NCBI RefSeq assembly: GCF_017873625.1
Contig: NZ_JAGGKL010000007.1
Coordinates: 87,412 to 151,411 of the forward strand
Direction: 5' to 3'
DNA from: Methanobacterium petrolearium
GTDB taxonomy: Archaea > Methanobacteriota > Methanobacteria > Methanobacteriales > Methanobacteriaceae
Length of the DNA stretch: 64,000 nucleotides
The notes under the pieces are model-generated. The model saw only the letters and a program-made list of their open reading frames with translations. It did no database searches and was not told the DNA's origin. The position numbers and the translations under genes were made by a program. This document shows positions 47,101 through 56,903 of the stretch, in pieces (position 1 is the stretch's first letter; every line of letters starts with the position of its first letter).

Positions 47101-49485
47101 GTGGCTATAAAGATTAATAATATAAATATTAAAGCTTTTAGAGGGATCCCTTGTAAGGAATTACCTCTTAAAGGTAATTCACTCTTGCTAGTTGGTGAAA
47201 ACGGTACCGGGAAAAGTTCTATTGTTGATGCAATGGAGTTTTTCTTTAAAGGTGAGGTATCCTCATTAAAGGGTATGAAAGGTATCTCTTTGCAGCGTCA
47301 TGTTCCACATAAAAATTTTGATGTTGATGATGTAAAGATTGAATTAACATTGGGAGATGAAAAACTTGTTCGAACTTTTAATAACGTTCCATCACCATCT
47401 CAAAATCTAAAAGACTATTTTAAAGTTGTTCAAAATGGTGAATTTATTCTAAGAAGGAAACAACTTCTTAAAGTAATTGATGCGCGTCCTGCAGAACGTT
47501 TTGATGCCATAACAGATTTAATTGGAATCAATTCTTTAAAAAAAACTGAAAAAGAGATGAAAGCAGCAAGAAACTTATTTAACAAAGAAGTTGAACAAAA
47601 AAAGGGATATATTGAAAATATTATCCAGGATATATCTAAGATTATTGGGCAAGAGATTAAAACTGCCGATGATGTTTTGCCTGTATTAAATGATTTACTT
47701 GGAAAAAATGACTTACCAATTATTGAATCATATGAAGACATTTCCAAACATAAAGAAAAACTCTTTAGATTTACTAAAAGTTCAGATAAAGTTGATATGT
47801 TCAATTCGTTAAAGGAAATAATTGAAAAATCCAAAGACAATATGATTAGTAATGATATGTGTGAGAGAGTAAAGAATCTTAACCATGAATTTTCACAATT
47901 TATGCAGACTAATCTGAAAAGTTCACTTTCCATTTTAGAATTACTTAAAATAGGAAAAACAATTTTAAAAGATGAAAAAGAGATTAAATCCTGCCCATTA
48001 TGTGGACAATCTATAGATAGGAATTATTTGTTAGATCAAGTTGAATTGAGGTATGAAACTTTAGAAGAAATACGCAAAAAATTAGGAAAAATTAAAAAAG
48101 AATCTTTAAAAATCGTTGATGAAATAAAAAGTTTAATTGCTGATGTTAAGAATCCTATTAAGAAGATGGAGTTAATATCTGAATTAGAAATTCAAAGAAA
48201 TAACTTATTGAAGGAAATTGATTTATTAGAACAAATTAATAACAATTTTTCCAAGTCAATTAATGAAAATTTAGGTATTCCCTCAGTTGAGATTATTAAA
48301 CAATTTAATGAAATAAACAAAATACTAAAGGAAATTGTTGAAAAGAGCAGTAATTTAGAATCGGAAATTGAACTAAATGAAGATGAAAATAAATTTTTAG
48401 AGTTTGTCGAAACAATTACAAAAGCTACAAGTAAAGTTGAAGACTTAAAAAAAGCTAACGATGTTTTAAATATTTCTTTAGCTAAGTTCAAAATTGCTGT
48501 AAAAATATATGAGAAATTTTCTTCATTAAAAAGTGCCAAGATTCAGGAAATTTTTGATTCCATCAAAACTGATATGCAAAATTATTATACTTTTCTTCAT
48601 CCAGATGACCCACATAAGAATATTGACCTTAAAATCGCAGGTAAAGGAACAAGTGCAGTATTGGAAATTGAATCATTTGGACTTCCAGGTGAGGATCCGC
48701 GTGCATTTACTAGTGAAGGTCATTTAGATACTTTAGGATTATGCATATTTTTGGCTTTTGTTAAAAAATTTAATCGAAAGTGTAGTTTAATTATTTTGGA
48801 TGATATCGTTACCACAGTAGATTCTGCTCATCGAGAATCAATTTGTAGACTATTATTTGAGAAATTTAAAAATAAACAATTTATAATAACAACACATGAT
48901 GGATTATGGTTTAAACAAGTTAGTTCTCTTATTGACGCTTATGGGCTGGCTGATAGATTCATGGAATGTTCTATATATCGATGGGACGAAAATGATGGTC
49001 CTTCAATAAAAGGTTATAAACCAAAATGGGAGAGAATACCAGGAAGAATAGAAGCAGGAGATAGAGCTTGTGCAGGGAACGAAACAAGACAATATCTAGA
49101 ATGGGTACTCTATAATATATGCATATCAACTGATGCCCCTTTACCTATAAATGAGAGGGGTTATACAGTTGGAGAACTACTTGGTCCTGCAAGGGGTCGA
49201 TTAAAGCGGTTAATAGCTGATGAAACACTCAGACTTGAAATACGTGACACATTTAAAGAGATTGATAAATCAATTATGGGAAATTTACTATCTCATCACA
49301 ATGAATTGTCGGCCAATGCATCAATAAATGATGTTAAAAGATTTTTTGAGTCTGTAAATAAGCTCCACATGTTAGTATCATGCCCTAACTGTAAACTCTT
49401 TTTAAAATATGAAAAAAATGCTGATAGGATGATATGCTCAAAACGATGCAATAATCCAGTAATCGTTAACACTAATCAAATATAA
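47101..49485 (+). CDS. SMC/RecF-like zinc-hook ATPase
   Basis: This is a 794-residue ABC-class ATPase. Residues 32-40 'GENGTGKSS' form the Walker A. Long coiled coils at about 130-290 and 310-480 flank the zinc-hook 'CPLCGQ' (C298/C301). The C-terminal ATPase half has a Walker B-type 'SLIILDDIVTTVDSAHR' at about 562 and an H-loop 'FIITTHD'. About 200 extra residues follow, ending in a second zinc ribbon (C761, C764, C779, C783). The overall plan is SMC/Rad50/RecN-like and recalls Lamassu LmuB and related defence ATPases; no matching effector of those systems is beside it. It starts at GTG directly after the small ORF. Confidence 0.88.
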   Translation: MAIKINNINIKAFRGIPCKELPLKGNSLLLVGENGTGKSSIVDAMEFFFKGEVSSLKGMKGISLQRHVPHKNFDVDDVKIELTLGDEKLVRTFNNVPSPSQNLKDYFKVVQNGEFILRRKQLLKVIDARPAERFDAITDLIGINSLKKTEKEMKAARNLFNKEVEQKKGYIENIIQDISKIIGQEIKTADDVLPVLNDLLGKNDLPIIESYEDISKHKEKLFRFTKSSDKVDMFNSLKEIIEKSKDNMISNDMCERVKNLNHEFSQFMQTNLKSSLSILELLKIGKTILKDEKEIKSCPLCGQSIDRNYLLDQVELRYETLEEIRKKLGKIKKESLKIVDEIKSLIADVKNPIKKMELISELEIQRNNLLKEIDLLEQINNNFSKSINENLGIPSVEIIKQFNEINKILKEIVEKSSNLESEIELNEDENKFLEFVETITKATSKVEDLKKANDVLNISLAKFKIAVKIYEKFSSLKSAKIQEIFDSIKTDMQNYYTFLHPDDPHKNIDLKIAGKGTSAVLEIESFGLPGEDPRAFTSEGHLDTLGLCIFLAFVKKFNRKCSLIILDDIVTTVDSAHRESICRLLFEKFKNKQFIITTHDGLWFKQVSSLIDAYGLADRFMECSIYRWDENDGPSIKGYKPKWERIPGRIEAGDRACAGNETRQYLEWVLYNICISTDAPLPINERGYTVGELLGPARGRLKRLIADETLRLEIRDTFKEIDKSIMGNLLSHHNELSANASINDVKRFFESVNKLHMLVSCPNCKLFLKYEKNADRMICSKRCNNPVIVNTNQI

Positions 49486-49725
49486 ATCATGGGGTAAGAA
49501 TAAATCATCTGAAAATGTCACAAATCGTTGAATAAAACTGAATTTAAATAGGTTTTGATAAAAGTTAACTTCTATAAATACCTCATAGTTGGTATAACAT
49601 ATAATCTTAGACGATAACATTATTATAATTAAAAATCAATCAATAAATTTATAGGTGGTACATTTAAAAATATATTATCTAATACTACAATTATTATGTA
49701 ACTGCAAATTGTTGAGACGGTTAAC
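49486..49725 (+). promoter_or_regulatory. Promoter region of the helicase-methyltransferase operon
   Basis: The AT-rich element 'catttaaaaatatattatc' at about 49661-49679 is a plausible TATA box roughly 50 bases upstream of ATG 49726. No reading frame is seen in this 240-bp spacer. Confidence 0.4.
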
Positions 49726-52700
49726 ATGGTAGAAGATCTTACATTCATTACAAATGAAGACAGTAATAAGCTGTTAGAAAGATTTAAAACCTTAATTGAT
49801 GATACGCAGTTCTTTGATTGCTTAGTTGGCTATTTTTATTCTAGTGGCTTTAATTATCTTTATAAATCTCTTGAAAACACTGAAAGAATTAGGATTTTAA
49901 TAGGAATTAGTACTGATAAAGGAACCTTTGATTTAATCCAAAAATCCAGGGAATCTCAAGAAAAGCTTAATTTATCTCATAAAGAAACAAAAGAAGAATT
50001 TTCTGACAAAATAGTAACTGAAATGCAGAATTCTAAAGATTCCTATGAAGTAGAAGAAGGCATACGAAAGTTCATAGAATGGCTGCAAAGTGGTAAATTA
50101 GAGATAAGAGTCTTTCCTACAGAAAGGATACATGCCAAACTTTACATTATGAGTTTTAAAGAGGGTGACCGTGATAGAGGAAGAGTAATTACAGGATCAA
50201 GTAACTTCACTGCGGCGGGATTGAAGGATAACATTGAATTCAATGTAGAACTTAAAAACAGAGCTGATTATGAATTTTCCAAAAATAAATTCAAAGAATT
50301 ATGGGAACAGTCAGTTGATGTTTCTGAAGAATATGTACAGACTGTAAATCAAAAAACTTGGCTTAATGATTCAATCACACCTTACCATTTATACCTCAAA
50401 TTCCTCTATGAATACTTGAAAGAGAAAATCAACATTGATAAGGAGGAAATTCAACGAGGTTTACTACCTGAGGGATTTAAAGATTTACAATATCAGCGTG
50501 ATGCTGTTAAAGATGCAAAACTTAAACTTGAAGAGTATGGTGGAGTATTCCTTTCAGATGTTGTGGGTTTGGGTAAAACATATATTGGTGCAATGTTAGC
50601 ACAGCAATTAGAAGGGAGAACCTTAGTAATTGCCCCTCCAATTTTGATAGATAAAGATAATCCTGGTTCATGGACCAATGTATTCGGAGATTTTGGAGTT
50701 AGAGGTCCTGAATTTGAATCTAGGGGAAAACTAGATAAAATTCTTGAAAGAGGAGTTGACAAGTATCTTAATGTGATTATAGATGAATCACATGATTTTA
50801 GAAACGAAGCAACACTGGGATATGAAAAATTATCTCGTATCTGTAAGGGTAAAAAGGTAATTTTAGTCTCAGCTACTCCAATGAACAATACTCCTATGGA
50901 TATTTTAAGTCAGATTAAATTATTCCAGAAAGGTCATAAGTCAACTTTACCTCATCCAGAAGTACGTGATCTGGATAAATACTTCCGTAAACTACAGAGC
51001 CGCCTTAAATCTTTAGACAGGCGAAAAGATAGGGATGCATACCTACAAATAGTCCAAGAAAATGCAAATGATATACGCGAAAATATCTTACAATACTTGA
51101 TGGTAAGAAGGACTCGTTCAAGTATTGTTAAATATTATGGTGAGGATCTTGAAAGGCAAGGTCTAAAATTCCCTGAAGTTGAGGATCCTATACCAATTTA
51201 CTATCATTTTGATAAAGATTTAGACTTAATTTTTGATCGAACACTACATTTAATAACTCAAGAATTCCTTTACTCAAGATACACCCCACTATTATATCTA
51301 AAACGAAAACTCACTCAACTAGAAGCAGTTTCACAGCGCAACATGGGCAAATTCATGAAAATACTACTTCTAAAACGATTAGAAAGTAGTTTTTTTGCTT
51401 TCAAACAGTCTGTTAAACGTTTTATTTATTCTTATGAGAATTTTATTCGCCATTACCGAAAAGGGAATGTTTACGTTAGCAAAAAATATATTAATAAAGT
51501 ATTTGAATTCTTAGAAAACGATGATACAGATTCAGTTTTGAAAATGCTCAATGATGATCGAGCTACCAAATACCAAGCTTCAGAATTCGAACCACAATTT
51601 TTAGAAGACATGGAACACGACCTGAAAGTCTTAAAAGAAATAGATAAAATGTGGTCTGGCGTGGATCAGGACCCCAAATTGGATGAATTTGTAGAAGTCT
51701 TAAGAAATGATAAAAACCTAAAAACCAGCAAAATACTAATTTTCACAGAATCCAAAGAAACAGCATTTTATTTAGAGAATGAACTCAATCCATTATTTAC
51801 AAATAAAGTTATGGCCTTTTCTGGTGACTCTCCAGAATCTGACCGGCAAACTATTATTCAAAACTTTGATGCTAATCACCGTAACCCCAATGATGATTAC
51901 CGTATTTTAATATCTACAGATGTACTCTCACAAGGTGTTAACTTACATCGATCTAACGTAGTTATCAACTATGATATACCCTGGAACCCTACTAGAATGA
52001 TGCAAAGAGTAGGAAGGGTCCAGAGGGTAGACACCAAGTTCGATGAGATATTTATCTACAACTTCTTCCCTGCAGGACAGATAAATAAAAGTATCAGCCT
52101 GGAAGAAGCTGCTGAATCAAAGATTGCTGCTTTTATTGAAATGTTAGGTAACGATTCCAGACTTTTAACTGATGAAGAAATAAAATCTCATGACCTTTTC
52201 AACAGATTAACATCTAAAGAAACTATCACTGGAGAAGAAGAGGAAGAGGATCATGAACTTAAATATTTAACTTTCCTCAGGAAAATTAGGGATGAAGATC
52301 CTGATTTATTTGAAAAGATAAAAAGATTACCCAGAAAAGCAAGAACCAGTAGACATTATCCTTCAATAAGTGAGAATTCTTTGGTTACATTCTTTAAAAG
52401 TGGTAATCTGAGGAAGATCTATCAAACAATCAATAAAAAATCAGAGGAGTTAGACTTCCTGGAAGCAGCCCTTATTCTAGAAACAGAAGCTGAAACAAGA
52501 TCAAAACGAATCGATCCAGAGTTTTATGATCATTTAGATTTAAACAAAGAAGCGTTTGATTCTGTTTTTGAAGTGGAAGAGGAACCTGTGCGAACTGGTG
52601 GTACACCTTCGGCTCGTAAACTAATAAAGATTATTAAAGCTACTTTACATGTTCAAAGAGAGTTTACGGAATTAGATGAAGAATATTTGGAGGACGTTCT

Positions 52701-52917
52701 TCAAATGCTTGATGACGGTATTTTACCGCCGGTTGTAACTAAAAAAGTTATTAAAGATTTGAATAATATCAACCCTGAACCTCTTGCTATTTTAGCGAAA
52801 ATTAAAGCTGATATTCCTGAAGAATATTTCCAAGATTTAAATGAAGATGTTGATAGTGTTGATTATTCTCATCCAAGAGAAGTGATTTTATCTGAATATT
52901 TGATTAAAGGTGGGTAA
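49726..52917 (+). CDS. PLD-SNF2 helicase fusion (restriction/defence helicase)
   Basis: The 1063-residue protein begins with a PLD-like nuclease module (residues 1-190). Its HKD-type motif is 'IHAKLYIMSF' near residue 135 with 'GSSNFTAAGL' after it. A SNF2-type helicase follows: 'DVVGLGKTYIGAML' (Walker A, about 280), 'NVIIDESHDFRN' (DESH), 'LVSATPMNN', and helicase C 'ISTDVLSQGVNLHRSNVVIN' and 'MMQRVGRVQRVD'. The type resembles DISARM DrmD and restriction-linked helicases. Its stop is directly followed by the methyltransferase start (TAAATG), so the two form one system. Confidence 0.9.
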   Translation: MVEDLTFITNEDSNKLLERFKTLIDDTQFFDCLVGYFYSSGFNYLYKSLENTERIRILIGISTDKGTFDLIQKSRESQEKLNLSHKETKEEFSDKIVTEMQNSKDSYEVEEGIRKFIEWLQSGKLEIRVFPTERIHAKLYIMSFKEGDRDRGRVITGSSNFTAAGLKDNIEFNVELKNRADYEFSKNKFKELWEQSVDVSEEYVQTVNQKTWLNDSITPYHLYLKFLYEYLKEKINIDKEEIQRGLLPEGFKDLQYQRDAVKDAKLKLEEYGGVFLSDVVGLGKTYIGAMLAQQLEGRTLVIAPPILIDKDNPGSWTNVFGDFGVRGPEFESRGKLDKILERGVDKYLNVIIDESHDFRNEATLGYEKLSRICKGKKVILVSATPMNNTPMDILSQIKLFQKGHKSTLPHPEVRDLDKYFRKLQSRLKSLDRRKDRDAYLQIVQENANDIRENILQYLMVRRTRSSIVKYYGEDLERQGLKFPEVEDPIPIYYHFDKDLDLIFDRTLHLITQEFLYSRYTPLLYLKRKLTQLEAVSQRNMGKFMKILLLKRLESSFFAFKQSVKRFIYSYENFIRHYRKGNVYVSKKYINKVFEFLENDDTDSVLKMLNDDRATKYQASEFEPQFLEDMEHDLKVLKEIDKMWSGVDQDPKLDEFVEVLRNDKNLKTSKILIFTESKETAFYLENELNPLFTNKVMAFSGDSPESDRQTIIQNFDANHRNPNDDYRILISTDVLSQGVNLHRSNVVINYDIPWNPTRMMQRVGRVQRVDTKFDEIFIYNFFPAGQINKSISLEEAAESKIAAFIEMLGNDSRLLTDEEIKSHDLFNRLTSKETITGEEEEEDHELKYLTFLRKIRDEDPDLFEKIKRLPRKARTSRHYPSISENSLVTFFKSGNLRKIYQTINKKSEELDFLEAALILETEAETRSKRIDPEFYDHLDLNKEAFDSVFEVEEEPVRTGGTPSARKLIKIIKATLHVQREFTELDEEYLEDVLQMLDDGILPPVVTKKVIKDLNNINPEPLAILAKIKADIPEEYFQDLNEDVDSVDYSHPREVILSEYLIKGG

Positions 52918-55900
52918 ATGGATCATAAAAATGCGGTAGCACTACTAGAAGAAACTTTTGAACAAGAATTTGATATAGATCGTTTTGCAATCTTTATAAA
53001 AGAACTTTTTAATCATTTTAAGGTTTCTATTCATGATGTTCCTTTCTGGAAAGAATATTATGATTATGTTGATAGTGTAAATTCTCTTGGTGTATATCGT
53101 GATAGTGATAAGAATTCTATTGAAGTTTTTGCTATAAAACTAAAAAGAGCTAGTTCGCGAGATAGGGCGCGGACCATGCAGAGAAACTTGATTGCCCGAT
53201 ATTTGACTAAATTTAATTTAGATGCTGCTCTAGTGGCTTTTTATGGAGATGATCCTGAAGATTGGAGATTTTCTTTTGTTAAAATGGAATATGAACTTAC
53301 TAAAGATGAAAAAGGTAACCTTAAAGTTACTGAAGAATTAACACCAGCAAGACGTTACTCTTTCCTCGTTGGTAAGAACGAACCGAACCACACCTGCAAA
53401 ATACAATTTTTAGGGTTAATTAAAGAAGAAGATGCTGATCCTCTCATATCTCAAATAGAAGAAACTTTCAGCATTGAAAATGTTACTAAAGAGTTCTTTA
53501 ATGAATATAAAGAGCTTTATTTGAAACTTAAGGAATCTTTAGAAAAATCAATTGAAAATGATGAAGTTATTTTGCAAGATTTTGAAAATAAAGTTATTAA
53601 AACTTCTGATTTCGCAAAGAAACTTATGGGTCAAATTGTTTTTATTTATTTCTTACAAAAGAAGGGGTGGCTTGGGGTTGAAAAAGGAAAAGAATGGGGC
53701 ACAGGTCCTAAAAAATTCCTAAGAAAACTATTTAATGGAGAGATTATTGAGTACGATAATTTTTTCAATGATGTTTTAGAACACCTTTTTTATGACGCAT
53801 TATCTTCTAAACATGATGAAGATTACTATAATAAGTTTGAATGTAAAATTCCTTTCCTTAACGGTGGTCTTTTTGAACCGATTAATGATTATGATTGGAG
53901 AACAACGGATATTCAACTAAAAAACGATATTTTTGAAGAAATCTTGGACACATTTGATCTATATAATTTTACAGTTAAAGAAGATGAACCTTTAGAAAAG
54001 GAAGTTGCTGTTGACCCTGAAATGTTAGGTAAGGTTTTTGAAAATCTATTAGAAATTGAAGACCGTAAATCAAAGGGTGCTTTCTATACTCCTAGGGAAA
54101 TTGTACATTATATGTGTCAGGAAAGTCTTGTTAGTTACTTAAATACAAATTCAGATATAAGTAGGGAAGATATTGAAAATCTGATTCGTTTAGGTGATGT
54201 TGCTCTAGGTTCAATCATTAAGGAACAAGAACAGATCAAAAAATACAAAAAATCTTACATCAAACCAGTCCTACCTTCTTCAATTAGGGATAATCATGCA
54301 GAACTTGATAAACTTCTTTGCGAGATAAAGATAGTTGATCCTGCAGTAGGTTCAGGAGCATTTCCTGTAGGTATGATGAATGAAATCATTAGAGCAAGGA
54401 CTATTCTATCTTTATATTCCGGTAAAAATGTTACTAATTATGAATTGAAATTAGAAACTATCGAAAACTGTCTTTACGGTATTGATATAGAATCCTCTGC
54501 TGTTGATATAGCCAAACTAAGATTTTGGCTTTCATTAATTGTCGATGAAGAAGATGTTACAACAATTGACCCTCTGCCTAACTTAGACCATAAAATAATG
54601 TGTGGTAACAGCCTTATTGAAGAATTTAAGGGGAAAAAACTCTTTGATGATAATTTATTAGTTAAAATTCCAGAAGATAGCTCTAGAGAGATTGAAGAAA
54701 TTCAGAAACAGATTGATGAGCTTCACAGGGAGCTTGGTGAAATTTTAACTGGCAAAAATAATGTTGATAATCGAAAAGATGAAATAAAACGTGAAACAAA
54801 GAAATTGAAGAAGATTATTAAAAAATTACAAAAAACTGGTGATGATCAAACAAACCAGTTCACACTTGATCAAAAATTTAACAAACGGATTAAAAAATCT
54901 CAAATTAAATTAAAGGAGTTAAAAAAACTCCAAAGATTATACTTCAAAGAACAGGACCCTGATTTAAAGAAAAATTATCGAGAAGATATTGACGTAATAG
55001 AATGGGAACTAATTAATGAAACTTTAAAAGAAGCAGGTAATGACGAAGCCATTGTTAAGTTAGATGAGTATAAAAAGAATAGATCAAAGCCTTTTTTCCT
55101 ATGGAAATTGTATTTTGCTGAAGTATTTCAACGGGAAAAACCTGGTTTTGATGTTGTTATTGCTAACCCTCCTTATATAAGGCAAGAAAAAATTAGAGAA
55201 TTGAAACCATTACTTAAAAATAAGTATAAAACCTATACCGGGGTAAGTGATTTATATGTATACTTTTTTGAAAATGGTGTCAATGTTCTAAGAAGTGGTG
55301 GAATATTGACTTTTATTTCATCAAATACCTGGATGAGAACTAAATATGGAAAAAAGGTAAGAAGTTTTTTTTCGAAAGATCTAAATCCTTTAATATTAAT
55401 AAATTTTGAGGATGCTCAAATTTTTTCTTCAGCAATAGTTGAAACTAGTATAATAATAGTTCAAAAGACAATGAATCAAAATTCCTTAAAGGCAGCAGTT
55501 TTTGGAGACGACTTTAAAGAATATAACTCTATTTCAAGATATTTAGATGTTAAAAAAGTTATTTTGGAACAATTAGATTCTGATCCTTGGATCATACTTC
55601 CAAAAGAACATTTAAAAATAAAAATCAAATTAGAAAATAATAGTCCAAAATTAAAGGATATCCCCAATTTAAATTTTTATCGTGGCATTTTAACGGGGTA
55701 TAATGATGCGTTCATAATTGATAAAAAAACTAAAGATGAACTAGTGAATGAGGACAGTAAAAGTTCTGAAATAATAAAACCACTATTAAGGGGTAGAAAT
55801 ATTGGTAGGTGGTTTAAAGATTTCAAAGAAATATATTTAATTTTCACTCGAAGAGGTATTGATATTAATGAATATCCTGCTATCAAAAAATATTTAGAAC

Positions 55901-56442
55901 AATTTAAAGAAAGATTAAACCCCAAAAACCACGGTCAGAAAATTGGTAGAAAACCTGGGGATTATGAATGGTACGAAATTCAAGATACAATTGCTTATTA
56001 TAAAGAATTTTATAAAGAAAAACTTGTATGGTTAGCTATCACTGATCAACCTAAATTTGCACTTGATAATGGTTCATTTGTTATAGCTCCTGCTTACATA
56101 ATGGTAAGCAATTTCAACAGATATTTATTGGCAATTCTAAATTCTAAAGTGAGTGAATGGTATTTAGATAAAATAACATCTTCCACTGGAATGGGAACGA
56201 ATCAATGGACAAAAATTTTTGTTGAACAATTACCAATAAAAGAAGCTCCCAAAAAAGAACAAAAAATTTTGGAAGAGCTTGTTGATGAAATTCTTAAATT
56301 TGATGTACAAAATTTAGATGATCCTAATAATCGTTTAGTTATTGATAAGATAGAGGACAAAATTAATCAAAGGGTTTATGATCTTTATGGCATGACAAAC
56401 GAAGAAATCGAAATTATTGAAAATAACTTGAAAAGGCATTAA
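52918..56442 (+). CDS. Eco57I/PglX-like adenine-specific DNA methyltransferase
   Basis: This 1174-residue protein has an N-terminal ~400-residue region. It includes 'EVFAIKLKRASSRDRARTMQ', a possible degenerate nuclease site. The type I-like 'FENLLEIEDRKSKGAFYTP' comes next, then SAM-binding 'KIVDPAVGSGAFPVGMMNE' near 474 and the catalytic motif IV 'FDVVIANPPYIRQEKI' (NPPY, about 752). A TaqI_C-type target-recognition region lies at the C-terminus ('NLNFYRGILTGYNDAFIID', 'LPIKEAP'). It should methylate adenine N6. The paired PLD-SNF2 helicase makes this a DISARM/BREX-related or type IIG-like defence pair. Confidence 0.9.
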   Translation: MDHKNAVALLEETFEQEFDIDRFAIFIKELFNHFKVSIHDVPFWKEYYDYVDSVNSLGVYRDSDKNSIEVFAIKLKRASSRDRARTMQRNLIARYLTKFNLDAALVAFYGDDPEDWRFSFVKMEYELTKDEKGNLKVTEELTPARRYSFLVGKNEPNHTCKIQFLGLIKEEDADPLISQIEETFSIENVTKEFFNEYKELYLKLKESLEKSIENDEVILQDFENKVIKTSDFAKKLMGQIVFIYFLQKKGWLGVEKGKEWGTGPKKFLRKLFNGEIIEYDNFFNDVLEHLFYDALSSKHDEDYYNKFECKIPFLNGGLFEPINDYDWRTTDIQLKNDIFEEILDTFDLYNFTVKEDEPLEKEVAVDPEMLGKVFENLLEIEDRKSKGAFYTPREIVHYMCQESLVSYLNTNSDISREDIENLIRLGDVALGSIIKEQEQIKKYKKSYIKPVLPSSIRDNHAELDKLLCEIKIVDPAVGSGAFPVGMMNEIIRARTILSLYSGKNVTNYELKLETIENCLYGIDIESSAVDIAKLRFWLSLIVDEEDVTTIDPLPNLDHKIMCGNSLIEEFKGKKLFDDNLLVKIPEDSSREIEEIQKQIDELHRELGEILTGKNNVDNRKDEIKRETKKLKKIIKKLQKTGDDQTNQFTLDQKFNKRIKKSQIKLKELKKLQRLYFKEQDPDLKKNYREDIDVIEWELINETLKEAGNDEAIVKLDEYKKNRSKPFFLWKLYFAEVFQREKPGFDVVIANPPYIRQEKIRELKPLLKNKYKTYTGVSDLYVYFFENGVNVLRSGGILTFISSNTWMRTKYGKKVRSFFSKDLNPLILINFEDAQIFSSAIVETSIIIVQKTMNQNSLKAAVFGDDFKEYNSISRYLDVKKVILEQLDSDPWIILPKEHLKIKIKLENNSPKLKDIPNLNFYRGILTGYNDAFIIDKKTKDELVNEDSKSSEIIKPLLRGRNIGRWFKDFKEIYLIFTRRGIDINEYPAIKKYLEQFKERLNPKNHGQKIGRKPGDYEWYEIQDTIAYYKEFYKEKLVWLAITDQPKFALDNGSFVIAPAYIMVSNFNRYLLAILNSKVSEWYLDKITSSTGMGTNQWTKIFVEQLPIKEAPKKEQKILEELVDEILKFDVQNLDDPNNRLVIDKIEDKINQRVYDLYGMTNEEIEIIENNLKRH

Positions 56443-56468
56443 TTTCATGTAAATTGGGAGGAAAGATT

Positions 56469-56876
56469 ATGAAAATAATTGGAGTTTCGCATCCAATACC
56501 AACAAAATTCGCCAAAAGAATATATAATGATGAAAAAACTGTTTTTGTTAGTAAATCATACTTGGGCAAAGTTTTTCCTGGAGATAAATTTATAATCTAT
56601 GAATCTCATGGAGCTAAAGCTTATACTGCCTGGGCTGATATTAAGTCTATCGGAAAAGAAAAAACTAGTTTAATTACCCAAAAATATGGTAATAAATTAA
56701 TGGTAACTAAAGAAGAATTTCTGGAATATGCAAAAGGTAAATCTGAAATGAATGTAATTGAGTTTGAAAACTTTGAGAAGTTCAAAAAACCTGTCAAACC
56801 TAAAAGGTTTGTCACTGTTGCTGGGAAATACATCTATGAAGATGAATTTGAAATGATTAAGAAAAATAAAGGTTAA
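56469..56876 (+). CDS. DUF365 family protein
   Basis: From ATG 56469, with GGGAGGAAAG upstream, the protein has 135 residues: 'MKIIGVSHPIPTKFAKRIYN', 'VFVSKSYLGKVFPGDKFIIY' and 'ESHGAKAYTAWADIKSI'. This is the DUF365 family of methanogens. The pattern of strands around 'PGDKFIIYES' is PUA/ASCH-like, suggesting RNA or modified-nucleotide binding (inference). Inside the defence operon it may act as a reader or regulator. The next gene starts 28 bases after its stop. Confidence 0.85.
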   Translation: MKIIGVSHPIPTKFAKRIYNDEKTVFVSKSYLGKVFPGDKFIIYESHGAKAYTAWADIKSIGKEKTSLITQKYGNKLMVTKEEFLEYAKGKSEMNVIEFENFEKFKKPVKPKRFVTVAGKYIYEDEFEMIKKNKG

Positions 56877-56903
56877 GTGAGGCATTTTTGAGGGGGTGTT
56901 TTC

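Noticed and set aside
47430..47933. Minus-strand 167-codon frame inside the SMC-like ATPase
   Set aside because: Ser/Leu-rich antisense translation of coiled-coil coding DNA; no start signal or domain.
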